The translations under genes were made by a program, and so were the position numbers. Shown here in pieces: positions 19,077 through 27,917 of a stretch of 64,000 nt of DNA. Positions within the stretch are counted from its first letter, which is position 1. The number at the start of each line of letters is the position of its first letter. The stretch is from Micromonospora sp. WMMD1102 (GTDB lineage: Bacteria; Actinomycetota; Actinomycetes; Mycobacteriales; Micromonosporaceae), in assembly GCF_029626265.1 (NCBI RefSeq), contig NZ_JARUBN010000001.1, forward strand, positions 7,071,001 to 7,135,000. The letters are read 5' to 3'. The notes beneath the pieces were generated by a model. That model searched no databases, was not told the origin of the DNA, and was given only the letters and a program-made list of their open reading frames with translations.

Positions 19077-19463
19077 ATGGGTTTTCTGAAGGGACTTCTC
19101 GTCCGGCTCGCCGGCACCGCCCTGGCCTTCTGGCTCGCCACGCTGATCATCCCGGGGATCTCCCTGGACACCGACTCGATCGGCGGGGCGGTGGGCACGC
19201 TGCTCCTGGTGGCGGTCATCTTCGGGGTGGTCAACGGCGTACTCCAGCCGATCATCAAAACGCTCGGCTGCGGGCTCTACCTGCTCACCCTCGGCCTGAT
19301 CGCGCTGGTGGTGAACGCGCTGCTCTTCATGCTCACCGGCGCCATAGCCGGCGGGCTCGGCCTGCCGTTCGAGGTGGACGGCTTCTGGCCGGCCGCAGTG
19401 CTCGGCGCACTCTTCGTGAGCCTCGTCACCTGGCTGCTCGGCCTGGTGATGGACCGCGACTGA
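19077..19463 (+). CDS. small membrane protein, phage-holin-family/YvlD-like
   Basis: 128 aa with four predicted transmembrane segments (LAFWLATLIIPGI, GTLLLVAVIFGVVNGVL, YLLTLGLIALVVNALLFMLTG region, AAVLGALFVSLVTWLLGLV). This matches the widespread family annotated as phage holin family/YvlD (DUF360-like), which is a chromosomal gene despite the name. Function is unknown; some members relate to envelope stress. ATG 19077 is preferred to GTG 19059 because the hydrophobic family start MGFLKGLLVRLAGTALAF begins there. Nothing phage-related lies nearby. Confidence 0.75.
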   Translation: MGFLKGLLVRLAGTALAFWLATLIIPGISLDTDSIGGAVGTLLLVAVIFGVVNGVLQPIIKTLGCGLYLLTLGLIALVVNALLFMLTGAIAGGLGLPFEVDGFWPAAVLGALFVSLVTWLLGLVMDRD

Positions 19464-19681
19464 ACCGCCCGACCTGCTGACGACCGCGACCGAACCGCCG
19501 CGCCCCGGTCCGGCGCCCTCCGGGTGCCGACCGGGGCCGGTCCCGTCCGGCCGGAGCCCGCCGGCCCGGCCGGGGGCAGCCCGCGGTCGGTGTCGAGGTG
19601 ACGTTCGGCGGCCCGGCGCGTCGGACCACTGGTCGGGAATTGGCTCGGGCCGGCGAGGACGGCCGGGGATAGCGTCGTGCC

Positions 19682-20242
19682 GTGCTGACCTTGACACGGG
19701 ACGACGGGTACGAACTCTGCACCGATCCCCGGCGGGTGGACGTCGACCGGGTGCACCACTGGCTCGCCACCGACGCCTACTGGGCACTCGGCCAGCCCCG
19801 GGAGACGCTGCTCCGGGCCATCGACGGCTCGACCGTCTACGGCGTGTACGCCCCGGACGGCGGCCGGCAGGTGGCGTTCGCCCGGCTGGTCACCGACGGG
19901 GCGACCTTCGGCTATCTCTGCGACGTCTACGTGGATCCGGCCGCCCGGGGCAGGGGGCTGGCCCGCTGGATCGTGCGTACCGTCCGGGAGGATCTCGACC
20001 GCCGGGGCGCACGCCGGATCCTGCTCGCCACCTGGGACGCACACGGCGTGTACGCCGAGGTCGGCTTCACCCCGCTGGCCGACCCGTCGCAGTGGATGGA
20101 ACTCAGGCTGCGCCAGGCTTCCGCCGCCCCGGCGCCGCAGCCCGATCCGCTGACCCCGCCCGGCCCGGTGACCCCGCCCGGCCCGGTGACCCCGCTCACC
20201 GGAAAGGACTCTGATCCGGGTCAGCCCCTTACGCTGAGCTAA
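19682..20242 (+). CDS. GNAT-family N-acetyltransferase
   Basis: 186 aa. The acetyl-CoA binding motif A is LCDVYVDPAARGRGLARWIV (Q/RxxGxG/A-like) near residue 85-100, followed by the ARRILLATWDAHGVYAEVGF motif B. The C-terminus ends in a Pro-rich tail with PGPVTPPGPVTP repeats. Substrate unknown. The GTG start lies 6 nt after TAGCGT (19670-19675) without a ribosome-binding site, so the mRNA may be leaderless. Its stop overlaps the ATG of rarD by one base (TAATG), indicating coupling. Confidence 0.85.
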   Translation: MLTLTRDDGYELCTDPRRVDVDRVHHWLATDAYWALGQPRETLLRAIDGSTVYGVYAPDGGRQVAFARLVTDGATFGYLCDVYVDPAARGRGLARWIVRTVREDLDRRGARRILLATWDAHGVYAEVGFTPLADPSQWMELRLRQASAAPAPQPDPLTPPGPVTPPGPVTPLTGKDSDPGQPLTLS

Positions 20243-21174
20243 TGAACCAGGTGCGGCGCGGGTACCTCTACGGGCTGGGTGCGTACACCCTGTGGGGGTT
20301 CTTCCCGCTCTACATCCGGCTGCTGAAGCCGGCCGGGCCGATCGAGATCCTGGCCCACCGGGTGGTCTGGTCGGTGGTCTTCGTCGCGCTCCTGCTCGCC
20401 GTGCTGCGCAACTGGGGCTTCCTGCGTGAACTGCGGCACCGCCCGGGCAAGCTCGCCGGGATCGGGCTCGCCGCCATGCTCATCGCGGTCAACTGGGGCG
20501 CCTACATCTACGGCGTCAACTCCGAACGGGTCGTCGAGACCGCGCTGGGCTACTTCATCAACCCGCTCGTCGTGGTGCTGCTCGGGGTCACCGTGCTGCG
20601 GGAACGGCTGCGGACGCCCCAGTGGGCGGCGCTCGGCATCGGCGGTGTCGCGGTCGGCGTACTCACCGTCGACTACGGGCGGCTGCCGTACATCGCGCTG
20701 ACCCTGGCGGCGAGCTTCGGCGGGTACAGCCTGGTGAAGAAGCGGCTCGGGTTGCCCGCCGCCGAGGGGATGTTCATCGAGTCGGCGGCGCTCACCCTGC
20801 CGGCGCTCGGCTACCTGGGCTGGCTCAGCTGGCGCGCCGAGTCGAGCTTCGGACAGGTCTCCGCCGGGCACACCGCCCTGCTGATGCTGGCCGGCGCCGC
20901 CACCGCCATCCCGCTGCTGATGTTCGCCGGGGCGGCGAACCGGCTTCCGCTGACCGCACTCGGCATGTTGCAGTACCTGGCGCCGATCCTCCAGCTGGCT
21001 TTCGGCGTACTCCTCTTCCACGAGCCGATGCCACCGGCCCGGCTGGCCGGCTTCGGGCTGGTCTGGCTGGCCCTGGTGGTCTTCACGGTGGACGCGATCC
21101 GCAACGTCCGGCGGTCCCGGGCCGCGCTGCTCTCCGCCACCCCCGAACCGGCCGCCGCCACCGCCGCCCGCTGA
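20242..21174 (+). CDS. rarD: RarD-type EamA/DMT superfamily transporter
   Basis: 310 aa, about ten transmembrane helices, beginning with GYLYGLGAYTLWGFFPLYI and followed by ILAHRVVWSVVFVALLL, both signatures of the RarD subgroup of drug/metabolite exporters. Transport substrate unknown (related proteins are linked to chloramphenicol sensitivity or amino-acid export). The start overlaps the GNAT stop. A TACGCT hexamer also lies 6 nt before the ATG (20230-20235), so an internal leaderless transcript is possible. Confidence 0.88.
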   Translation: MNQVRRGYLYGLGAYTLWGFFPLYIRLLKPAGPIEILAHRVVWSVVFVALLLAVLRNWGFLRELRHRPGKLAGIGLAAMLIAVNWGAYIYGVNSERVVETALGYFINPLVVVLLGVTVLRERLRTPQWAALGIGGVAVGVLTVDYGRLPYIALTLAASFGGYSLVKKRLGLPAAEGMFIESAALTLPALGYLGWLSWRAESSFGQVSAGHTALLMLAGAATAIPLLMFAGAANRLPLTALGMLQYLAPILQLAFGVLLFHEPMPPARLAGFGLVWLALVVFTVDAIRNVRRSRAALLSATPEPAAATAAR

Positions 21175-21196
21175 CTCGGCGTCCGCTCGGCCAGGG

Positions 21197-21239
21197 AGCT
21201 ACGCCGGCAGCCGGATCAGCCAGCTACGCCGGCAGCCGG
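21197..21239. repeat. 25-bp tandem duplication across a gene end
   Basis: AGCTACGCCGGCAGCCGG occurs at 21197-21214 and 21222-21239. The second copy contains the stop codon and last residues (LPA) of the minus-strand glycosyltransferase; the first is a downstream copy of that gene end. Confidence 0.75.
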
Positions 21240-22402
21240 GTCCGGCCCGCCGGCTGGCCGGGACGGCCGGCGGCGACCGACTCGTAGAGCTCTTCGAGCA
21301 GCCGGGTCTGCCGGTGCAGGTCGAAGTGTTCGGCGACGTGCCGGCGGGCCGCGCCGCCGACCCGGGCACGCAACCCGTCGTCGACGAGGAGCTGCCGGAT
21401 GTTGCCGGCCAGGGCCGCCCGGTCGCCCTCCTGGCCGAGCAGTCCGGTCCGGCCGGGCAGCACCGCCTCCGGGATTCCACTGTGGTAGGTCGAGACCGTG
21501 GGCAGGCCCAGGCTGGCCGCCTCCAGGATCGTCGTCGGCAGGCCCTCGGCGTCCCCGTCGGCGGCGGTCTTCGACGGCGAGACGAAGACCCTCGACTCGG
21601 CCAGGTGGCGGGCGACCGCCGACGGCTCCTGGGCGCCCAGGAAGGTCGCGTCCAGCCCCAGGGCGGCGGCCCGTTTCCGGATCGGCCACTCCAGCGGTCC
21701 GGAGCCGATCAGCAGTACCCTCGGCCGCCGGTCGGCCAGGGTGCCGAGCGCCTCGACCAGGTCGTCGACGCCCTTTTTCTCGACGAACCGGCCGACGAAG
21801 GTCACGTCCCAGCGCTTCGGCACGTCCGGCACCTCCGCCGGGACGGGTACCCCGGTGTGGTGCACCCGCACCTTGCCCGGGTCCGCGCCTGCCGCGATCG
21901 CCCGGTCCCGGATGAAGCCGGAGACGGCCAGGATCAGCGCGGCCCGGTCGAAGACCTGACACAGGTTGCGCCGGTAGCGGACGCCGCGCAGTCCGGGCGC
22001 GTGCGGCTGCCGCGTCACGTCGTAGCCGTGCACGGTCACCACCAGCGGCACGCCCAGCTGTTCGGCCGTCCGGCTGATCAGCCAGCCGTCGTTGCCGAAA
22101 TGCGCGTGCACCACCGACGGTCGCAGCCCGGCCAGCAGCCGCCGCAACCTCGGCGACTCGCCGGTCAACCGGAGTCGCAGGAACGCCTGCCGGTCCCGCC
22201 CGCCGTCCGGATAGGCGATCACGTCGGTCTCGGCGGCCAGCGGCGAGTCGATCCGGGTGGCGCCGAGGAACCTCGGCTGCCAGCGCGGCAGCGCGAGACC
22301 CTGGTTGCGGACGAACGTCTCGGAGCCGGCGAGCAGGCCGCTACGCCAGATGACCACGGTCGGCGCCGGGTCGGCACCACCAGATGGCATCGGGGTGGTC
22401 AC
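21224..22402 (-). CDS. glycosyltransferase family 4 protein
   Basis: 392 aa, GT-B fold. The N-terminal domain contains HAHFGNDGWL, and the C-terminal donor-binding domain has DVTFVGRFVEKKGVDDLVEAL near residue 210, FVSPSKTAADGDAEGLPTTILEA near 285-305 (the EX7E motif region) and PEAVLPGRTGLL near 325. These are typical of family 4 retaining transferases that use nucleotide sugars. The GTG start overlaps the upstream glycosyltransferase stop (GTGA, 22399-22402), so both are one operon. Likely acts on a cell-surface polymer or exopolysaccharide; the acceptor is unknown. Confidence 0.88.
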   Translation of the reverse strand: MTTPMPSGGADPAPTVVIWRSGLLAGSETFVRNQGLALPRWQPRFLGATRIDSPLAAETDVIAYPDGGRDRQAFLRLRLTGESPRLRRLLAGLRPSVVHAHFGNDGWLISRTAEQLGVPLVVTVHGYDVTRQPHAPGLRGVRYRRNLCQVFDRAALILAVSGFIRDRAIAAGADPGKVRVHHTGVPVPAEVPDVPKRWDVTFVGRFVEKKGVDDLVEALGTLADRRPRVLLIGSGPLEWPIRKRAAALGLDATFLGAQEPSAVARHLAESRVFVSPSKTAADGDAEGLPTTILEAASLGLPTVSTYHSGIPEAVLPGRTGLLGQEGDRAALAGNIRQLLVDDGLRARVGGAARRHVAEHFDLHRQTRLLEELYESVAAGRPGQPAGRTRLPA

Positions 22403-23490
22403 GCGCCGATCTCGCTGGGACGCCCGGCGTCACCCGAAAGCCGCCGGCCCGCGCCGACCGGCTGCCGGACGGCGGCCGTACCGCCGCTGACCGACGGGCC
22501 GGCGCTGACCGACGGGCCGCCGACGGCTGCGGATTCGGTCGGCTGGGCGGCGACACGGCCGGGCTTGCGCAGGATCCGGTCCCGCAGGGTACGCCGCAGC
22601 TGCGGCGGGATCAGCCAGATCTGGGCGAACGCCAGATAGTCGAAGATGCCCGGCTGGCCGTGCCGGCGTGCCTCCCGCAGCAGGGTGCCGAACGCCGCCG
22701 CGCTCCGGGTCGGTGCCGCCATCGAGCTGATCACGCTCATCGTCAGTGCAGCGTACGCCCGGCGGGTCAGCAGCGGCCGGCTCCGCCGGAGCCAGTCGAG
22801 CTGCTCCTCCCAGACCGTGTCGAAGGTGACCCGGGGCCGGTCCTCGTCCTGGTGCCAGATCACCAGCGGCTCGGCGGCGTAGACCAGGTCCACGTCGGCG
22901 TGGTCGAGCGCCCGGAACGTCCAGTCGAGTTCCTGGAGCCGGCGCAGGCCGACGGCGAACGGCACCCGGCGGAACAGCTCGGTCGGGGCCAGGATGGTCG
23001 AGGTCTGGATGAAGCCGTCGCCGTGGAACAGCCCCCGCCGCAGGGTGAGGTACTCGGTCAGCGGCTCGCCGGGCGCCGGCAGCCGGCGCGGCATCACGAA
23101 CTCGGCCCGGGGCGTCCGGTTGTGCAGCCGGCAGGCCACGATCGGCATCGCCACCCGGGCGCTCCCGGCCAGCTCCAGCTGGACCGCGAGCTTGGTCGGC
23201 AGCCACTCGTCGTCGTCGTCCAGCAGGGCGGTCCAGTGGGCCCGGGCGACGCCGACCCCGGCGTTGCGGGCGTTCGGCGCCCCGCCCGACTCGGGCAGCA
23301 CCAACACCCGGAGCCGGTCGTCGCCGATCGCGGCGAGCGCGTCCCGGGTGGCACCGTCCGGACCGTCGACCACCACCACGACCTCGAGATCGGTCACGGT
23401 CTGCGCCAGTACGCTGCGGACCGCGCGGGTCACCAGGTCCGGCCGGCCACGGGTGGGGATCACAACACTGACGTGGGGGGTGGATGACAT
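22399..23490 (-). CDS. glycosyltransferase family 2 protein
   Basis: 363 aa, GT-A fold. It begins HVSVVIPTRGRPDLVTRAVRS, with NARNAGVGVARAHWTALLDDDDEWLP (the metal-binding DxD region) near residues 75-100. The C-terminal third is basic and ends with a Ser/Gly/Pro-rich tail, with duplicated SAGPSVS. No transmembrane helices are evident. It is the first gene of the two-gene operon with the family 4 enzyme and lies divergent from the third glycosyltransferase at 23811. Confidence 0.88.
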   Translation of the reverse strand: MSSTPHVSVVIPTRGRPDLVTRAVRSVLAQTVTDLEVVVVVDGPDGATRDALAAIGDDRLRVLVLPESGGAPNARNAGVGVARAHWTALLDDDDEWLPTKLAVQLELAGSARVAMPIVACRLHNRTPRAEFVMPRRLPAPGEPLTEYLTLRRGLFHGDGFIQTSTILAPTELFRRVPFAVGLRRLQELDWTFRALDHADVDLVYAAEPLVIWHQDEDRPRVTFDTVWEEQLDWLRRSRPLLTRRAYAALTMSVISSMAAPTRSAAAFGTLLREARRHGQPGIFDYLAFAQIWLIPPQLRRTLRDRILRKPGRVAAQPTESAAVGGPSVSAGPSVSGGTAAVRQPVGAGRRLSGDAGRPSEIGA

Positions 23491-23810
23491 TTTGACCCGC
23501 TAACTCGTCGGGGGATCCGATGCCGGGGCGATACCGGACGTGAACACTATTTGCCGGGCGCGGATTCGCGGGTTAATTCGAGGCGGAGAATGCGCGTACA
23601 TTGGCCGGTCGGGAGCCGACCGCAGGGTGTCCCGGCCGGCTCGGCGTGGCTTCGGCGAATCGGGTGAACACGGAATGAACAACCACGACCTACGGGCACG
23701 GCTGGTTGTTGGCGTACACTTCCGGCGATTCAGGGAAGGCCCGGGAAGTCGAACAGATGAATTCGAGGAATCGGGTTGGTGAACCGGCGGAAAATGGAGG
23801 GTGACGCCCG
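23491..23810. other. divergent promoter region between glycosyltransferases
   Basis: 320 bp, less GC-rich than its surroundings. It holds an inverted repeat AACAACCA / TGGTTGTT (23678-23685, 23703-23710) with a 17-nt spacer and a possible -10 TACACT (23715-23720) for the plus-strand gene. No gene is supported. Confidence 0.4.
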
Positions 23811-25409
23811 ATGAACGCACCGGACGTCAGCGTGGTGGTGCCGGTCTACAACACCATGCCCTATCTGACCCGGTGCCTGGACTCACTGGTCCGGCAGACC
23901 ATCGGACTGTCCCGGATGCAGGTCGTCGCGGTGGACGACGGCTCGACCGACCGCAGCGGTGCCGAACTCGACCGGTACGCCGCCCGGCACCCCGGCACCT
24001 TCACCGTGCTCCACCAGCCGAACTCGGGCGGCCCGGCCGGCCCGTGCAACCAGGGCCTGGACGCCGCCACCGGCCGGTACGTCTTCTTCGTCGGCGCCGA
24101 CGACCACCTCGGCCCGGAGGCGCTGGAGCGGCTGGTCGCCGCCGCCGACGCCTGGCAGTCCGACGTGGTGCTCGGCAAGGTGGTCGGGGTGAACAGCCGG
24201 CACATCTACCAGGACATCTTCGCCCGCAACGCGGTCGACGTCGACCTCTTCGACTCACCGCTGCCCCGCTCGCTGGCCAACACCAAGCTGTTCCGCCGGG
24301 AGCTGCTCGACCGGCACGGCATCCGTTACCGCGAGGAGATGCGGATCGCCAGCGACCTGCCGTTCACCCTGGAGGCGTGCTACCGGGCCCGGCGCATCTC
24401 GGTGCTGGCCGACTACGAGTTCTACTACGCCGTACGCCGGTTCGGCGCCACGAACATCACCTATCTGAGCCGGCACCTGGAACGGCTGCGTACCGTCGAG
24501 GCGAACCTGGCGTACGTGGCCGAGCTGATCGAGCCGGGCAAGCGCCGGGACGCGATCATGGTGCGCCGGTTCGACCACGAGGTCGCCAAGCTCGTCGAGG
24601 ACGACCTGCTCCGGCTCGACCGGGACAGCCAGCAGGCGGTGCACGCCGGGATCGGGCGGCTGGTGGCGGAACACCTGACCGGGGAGATCGCCGACCAGTT
24701 GGGCGCGGAGACCCGGATCAGATTGGCGCTGACCCGGGACGGCAGCCTGGACGACCTGCTCGCGGTGGTCCGGCAGGACGCCGAGGTGGGTGTGCCGGCG
24801 ACGGTGGTCGAGGGTGGGCGGCGGTATGCGGCGTACCCGGGGTTCCGGGACCCGGCGCGCGGGCTGCCGGACGCGTGTTTCGAGGTGACGGCGGTGCCGG
24901 AGTGGCCGGCCAAGCTCGACGCCACCGGCTTCGGCTGGGAGGAGGACGAGCGCGGCGAGCGGGTACTGACGATCACCGCGTACTCGCCGCTGCCGGACCT
25001 GGCCGGTGCCGGTGGCGACCCGCTGACCGTCAGCGCCGAGGAGGTCCCGGCCGAGACCGTGGTGCTGGCCCGGGGCGATGCCGGAAGCAGCGTACGGATC
25101 AGGTTCCGGGCCGCCGACCTGCTCGCCGCCGCCGTCGCGACCGGCCGGCGCCGGATCGTCTCGGCCCAGTCGGGGCCCTTCGACCCCGACCGGGCACTCG
25201 GCGCGAACAGCGCGGCCGGCGCCGGTGGTGCGGCGGCGCTGCGGGCGCCCCGGCTGGACCGGCCGGTGCCGCTGCTGCGCCGCCGGGGCGCCCGGCTCTA
25301 TCTGCTCACACCGACCCGGGACGAGTCCGGCCGGCTGATGATCTCCGTCGTGCCGGTAACTCCCGGCCGGGTCACCGCCCGGCTCCGCCAGAAGCTCCGC
25401 CGCCGCTGA
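23811..25409 (+). CDS. TarS/TarP-like family 2 glycosyltransferase
   Basis: 532 aa. The N-terminal GT-A domain contains VSVVVPVYNTMPYLTRCLDSL, VVAVDDGSTDRS, NSGGPAGPCNQGLDAATGRY and VGADDHLGPEA (DxD-like), and the DFxLP-like stretch ASDLPFTLEAC near 185. The remaining ~300 residues are a beta-rich region, an arrangement seen in wall-teichoic-acid glycosyltransferases and related actinobacterial enzymes. It probably adds sugar to a cell-wall glycopolymer. ATG with GGAGGG about 10 nt upstream. The C-terminal 100 residues contain an Ala/Gly-rich loop. Confidence 0.82.
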   Translation: MNAPDVSVVVPVYNTMPYLTRCLDSLVRQTIGLSRMQVVAVDDGSTDRSGAELDRYAARHPGTFTVLHQPNSGGPAGPCNQGLDAATGRYVFFVGADDHLGPEALERLVAAADAWQSDVVLGKVVGVNSRHIYQDIFARNAVDVDLFDSPLPRSLANTKLFRRELLDRHGIRYREEMRIASDLPFTLEACYRARRISVLADYEFYYAVRRFGATNITYLSRHLERLRTVEANLAYVAELIEPGKRRDAIMVRRFDHEVAKLVEDDLLRLDRDSQQAVHAGIGRLVAEHLTGEIADQLGAETRIRLALTRDGSLDDLLAVVRQDAEVGVPATVVEGGRRYAAYPGFRDPARGLPDACFEVTAVPEWPAKLDATGFGWEEDERGERVLTITAYSPLPDLAGAGGDPLTVSAEEVPAETVVLARGDAGSSVRIRFRAADLLAAAVATGRRRIVSAQSGPFDPDRALGANSAAGAGGAAALRAPRLDRPVPLLRRRGARLYLLTPTRDESGRLMISVVPVTPGRVTARLRQKLRRR

Positions 25410-25454
25410 CCCGTCGCGCCGGCTGACCGGCGGGTCGGCAGGCCGGCAGGCGGG

Positions 25455-26153
25455 TTAGTCACGGGCAGGCGCCGTCGAGCCGGCAGGCTGGTCGGCGGGC
25501 AGGCCGTCGAGCAGGTACGCCAGTCCGCGCCGGAAGGTGTCGTCCTCGTCCCGGTCGTCCAGGTGCCCGGTCTCGGCCAGGGTCGGATAGCGGTCCCGCC
25601 GGGCGGCGAGGTGCTCCCGGGCGGCCTGCCGCGACTCGGGATCGGCCACCTGCTGCCAGGACGACAGCGTGACGGCGGCCCCGATGACATAGTTGGCCAG
25701 CGCGTGCGTCGCCGCACTCAGGTCCGGCTCGACCAGCCCGGCCCGGCGCAGCGTGGACTGGAGAAACTCGGTCCGGGTCAGCACGTTCGGCCCGAGCAGC
25801 GGGCGGCCGATCAGCGCCGCCGACCAGGGGTGCCGGAGCATCGCCGCCCGCCAGCCGAGCAGCAGCGCCTCGACGTCCCCCCGCCATTCGCCGGCCGTCG
25901 CCGACGGTTCGGGCAGGGCCACCTCGCCGAAAATCTGGTCCAGTGCCAGGTCGAGGACGTCGTCCTTGTTCGTCACGTGCCAGTAGAGCGTGGTCGAGCC
26001 GGCGCCCAGCCGCTCGGCCAGCCGGCGCATGGTGAGCCCGGCGACACCGTCGCGGTCGAGCAGGTCGATCGCTGCCGCGACGATCCGGTCCCGGTGCAGT
26101 GGCGGGCCGCTGCGGCCCGGTGAGCGCGGAGGTCGCAGCCAGACACCTGTCAT
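25455..26153 (-). CDS. TetR-family repressor with TetR_C domain
   Basis: 232 aa. The helix-turn-helix is at about residues 35-60 (GVAGLTMRRLAERLGAGSTTLYWHVTNKDDVLDLALDQIF). The C-terminal ligand domain is of the TetR_C type (HPWSAALIGRPLLGPNVL). The ATG at 26153 is chosen over GTG at 26183 because TAGACT (26161-26166, minus strand) ends 7 nt upstream and GTG 26183 lies inside the operator. It is divergent from the ABC-F gene, and the palindrome between them covers the probable promoters, so it likely represses both genes and is released by an antibiotic-like ligand. Confidence 0.88.
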   Translation of the reverse strand: MTGVWLRPPRSPGRSGPPLHRDRIVAAAIDLLDRDGVAGLTMRRLAERLGAGSTTLYWHVTNKDDVLDLALDQIFGEVALPEPSATAGEWRGDVEALLLGWRAAMLRHPWSAALIGRPLLGPNVLTRTEFLQSTLRRAGLVEPDLSAATHALANYVIGAAVTLSSWQQVADPESRQAAREHLAARRDRYPTLAETGHLDDRDEDDTFRRGLAYLLDGLPADQPAGSTAPARD

Positions 26154-26163
26154 GCCGGCGAGT

Positions 26164-26181
26164 CTAGCCCGACGTTCGAGC
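26164..26181. promoter_or_regulatory. degenerate third operator half-site
   Basis: CTAGCCCGACGTTCGAGC resembles the half-site CTAGACCAACGTTCTAGA at 26183-26200 in 14 of 18 positions. It lies next to the main palindrome and over the tetR -10 region. Confidence 0.4.
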
Positions 26182-26221
26182 ACTAGACCAACGTTCTAGA
26201 CTCTAGAACGTTGGTCTAGTG
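26181..26221. promoter_or_regulatory. 41-bp perfect palindromic operator
   Basis: Two perfect 20-bp arms (left arm CACTAGACCAACGTTCTAGA) flank one central base at 26201. Within it, TAGACT at 26197-26202 is a plausible -10 for the ABC-F gene (GGAGG and GTG follow at 26234 and 26244), and the -35 region of tetR also overlaps. TetR-family proteins bind inverted repeats placed in this way between divergent genes. Confidence 0.85.
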
Positions 26222-26243
26222 ACTCGGTCGGTCGGAGGCAGTC

Positions 26244-27850
26244 GTGGCACACGTCGAGGTCAGGAACCTGCACCACCGGCTCCCGGACGGGCGCCCGCTG
26301 CTCGACGACGTCTCGTTCCGGGTCGCCGACGCCGCCACCGCCGCCCTCGTCGGCCCGAACGGCGCCGGCAAGACCACGCTGCTCAGGCTGGTCGCCGGAG
26401 ACCTCACCCCGACCGCCGGGGAGATCGTCACCTCCGGCGGACTCGGCGTGATGCGCCAGTTCATCGGTACGATCCGCGACCACCGCAGCGTCGCCGACCT
26501 GCTGCTCTCGGTCGCCCCCGACCGGATCCGCGCCGCCGCCGCCGAGCTGACGGCGGCCGAACGCGCGGTGCGGGAACGCGACGACGAGCCGAGCCAGCTC
26601 CGCTACGCGCACGCCGTCACCGAGTACGTCGAGGCCGGCGGCTACGACCTCGAAGTCGTCTGGGAGGCGGTGACGACCGAGGCGCTCGGGCTGCCGTACG
26701 CGCGGGCCGCCGGGCGGGACGTCAACACGCTCTCCGGCGGGGAGCAGAAACGGCTGGTGCTGGAGGCGCTGCTCCGGGGCCCCGACCGGCTACTGCTGCT
26801 CGACGAGCCGGACAACTACCTCGACGTACCCGGCAAGCAGTGGCTGGAACGGCAACTGCGGGCCAGTACCAAGACCGTGCTGCTGGTCTCGCACGACCGG
26901 CAGCTGCTCGCCGAGGCGGCCGACCGGATCGTCACCGTCGAGGACCGGCAGGTCTGGGTGCACGGCGGCGGCTTCGCCAGCTATCCGGCCGCCCGGCGGG
27001 ACCGGATCGACCGGCTCGACGAGCGGCGGCGACGGTGGGCGGACGAACACGCCCGGCTCCGGCACCTGGTACACACCGCCCGGCAGCCGCCCGCAACGAC
27101 GCGCTCGCCTCGGCGTACCGGGCGGCGCGGAGTCGACTGGACCGGTTCGAGTCGGCCGGACCGCCGACCCGACCGCCGAAGGAGCAGAACGTGCGGATCA
27201 GGCTGCGCGGAGGTCGTACCGGCAAACAGGCCCTGATCTGCCAGCAGCTCGAACTGTCCGGTCTGATGCGCCCCTTCGACCTGGAGGTCTGGTACGGCGA
27301 ACGGGTCGCCGTACTCGGCTCCAACGGCTCCGGCAAGTCGCAGTTCCTCCGGCTGCTGGCCGGGGCCGACCAGGTGGCACACCGGGGTTCGGTACGGCTC
27401 GGCGCCCGGGTCGTACCCGGACTCTTCGCGCAGACCCACACCCGCCCGGACCTGTACGGCCGCACCCCCGCCGACATCCTGACGACCGGGCACGCCCTGC
27501 TCCGCAACGACGCGATGGCGGCGCTGGCCCGCTACGAGATCGCGCCCGCCTGGGACCAGCCGTTCCAGAGCCTCTCCGGCGGCGAACAGGCCAGGTTGCA
27601 GATCCTGCTGCTCGAACTGGCCGGGGCGACCCTGCTGTTGCTGGACGAGCCGACCGACAACCTCGACCTGGCCAGCGCCGACGCGCTGCAACGCGGCCTG
27701 GAGGGTTTCGCCGGCACGGTGCTGACGGTCACCCACGACCGCTGGTTCGCCGCGCACACCGACCGCTACCTGCTCTTCGGTGCCGACGGCCGGGTGGTCG
27801 AGACCGACGAGCCGGTCTGGACGGAGAGACGGGTCGAGCGTCCGCGCTGA
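26244..27850 (+). pseudogene. ABC-F family ATPase (antibiotic-resistance type) disrupted by a frameshift
   Basis: Duplicated ABC-ATPase with no membrane domain. The N-terminal half (start GTG 26244, GGAGG 5 nt upstream) has Walker A GPNGAGKT, signature LSGGEQKR and Walker B LLLLDEPDNYLD. The second half has GSNGSGKS, LSGGEQAR and LLLLDEPTDNLD. The two halves lie in different frames: the first frame runs on to 27236 with unrelated sequence, while family-like sequence resumes in another frame (RNDALASAYRAARSRLDRF) near 27090. Restoring one base near 27086-27087 joins the interdomain linker naturally. Intact proteins of this family bind the ribosome and relieve antibiotic inhibition. GTG at 27191 could restart the second half. 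No slippery heptamer is seen. Confidence 0.8.
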
Positions 27851-27917
27851 GACGTGGCGTGGCCACCGCCGTCTCGATCACCGGCCCGTACCCGCGCCGC
27901 GCTGACCGGTCGGCGGC

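Noticed and set aside
19077..19463. Prophage holin
   Set aside because: The family name is misleading; no phage genes are near.
23540..23782. 80-codon ORF between glycosyltransferases
   Set aside because: Poor codon bias and no ribosome-binding site; the inverted repeat and promoter explain the region better.
27060..27100. Programmed frameshift in the ABC-F gene
   Set aside because: No slippery heptamer or downstream pseudoknot was visible; a single-base loss is simpler.
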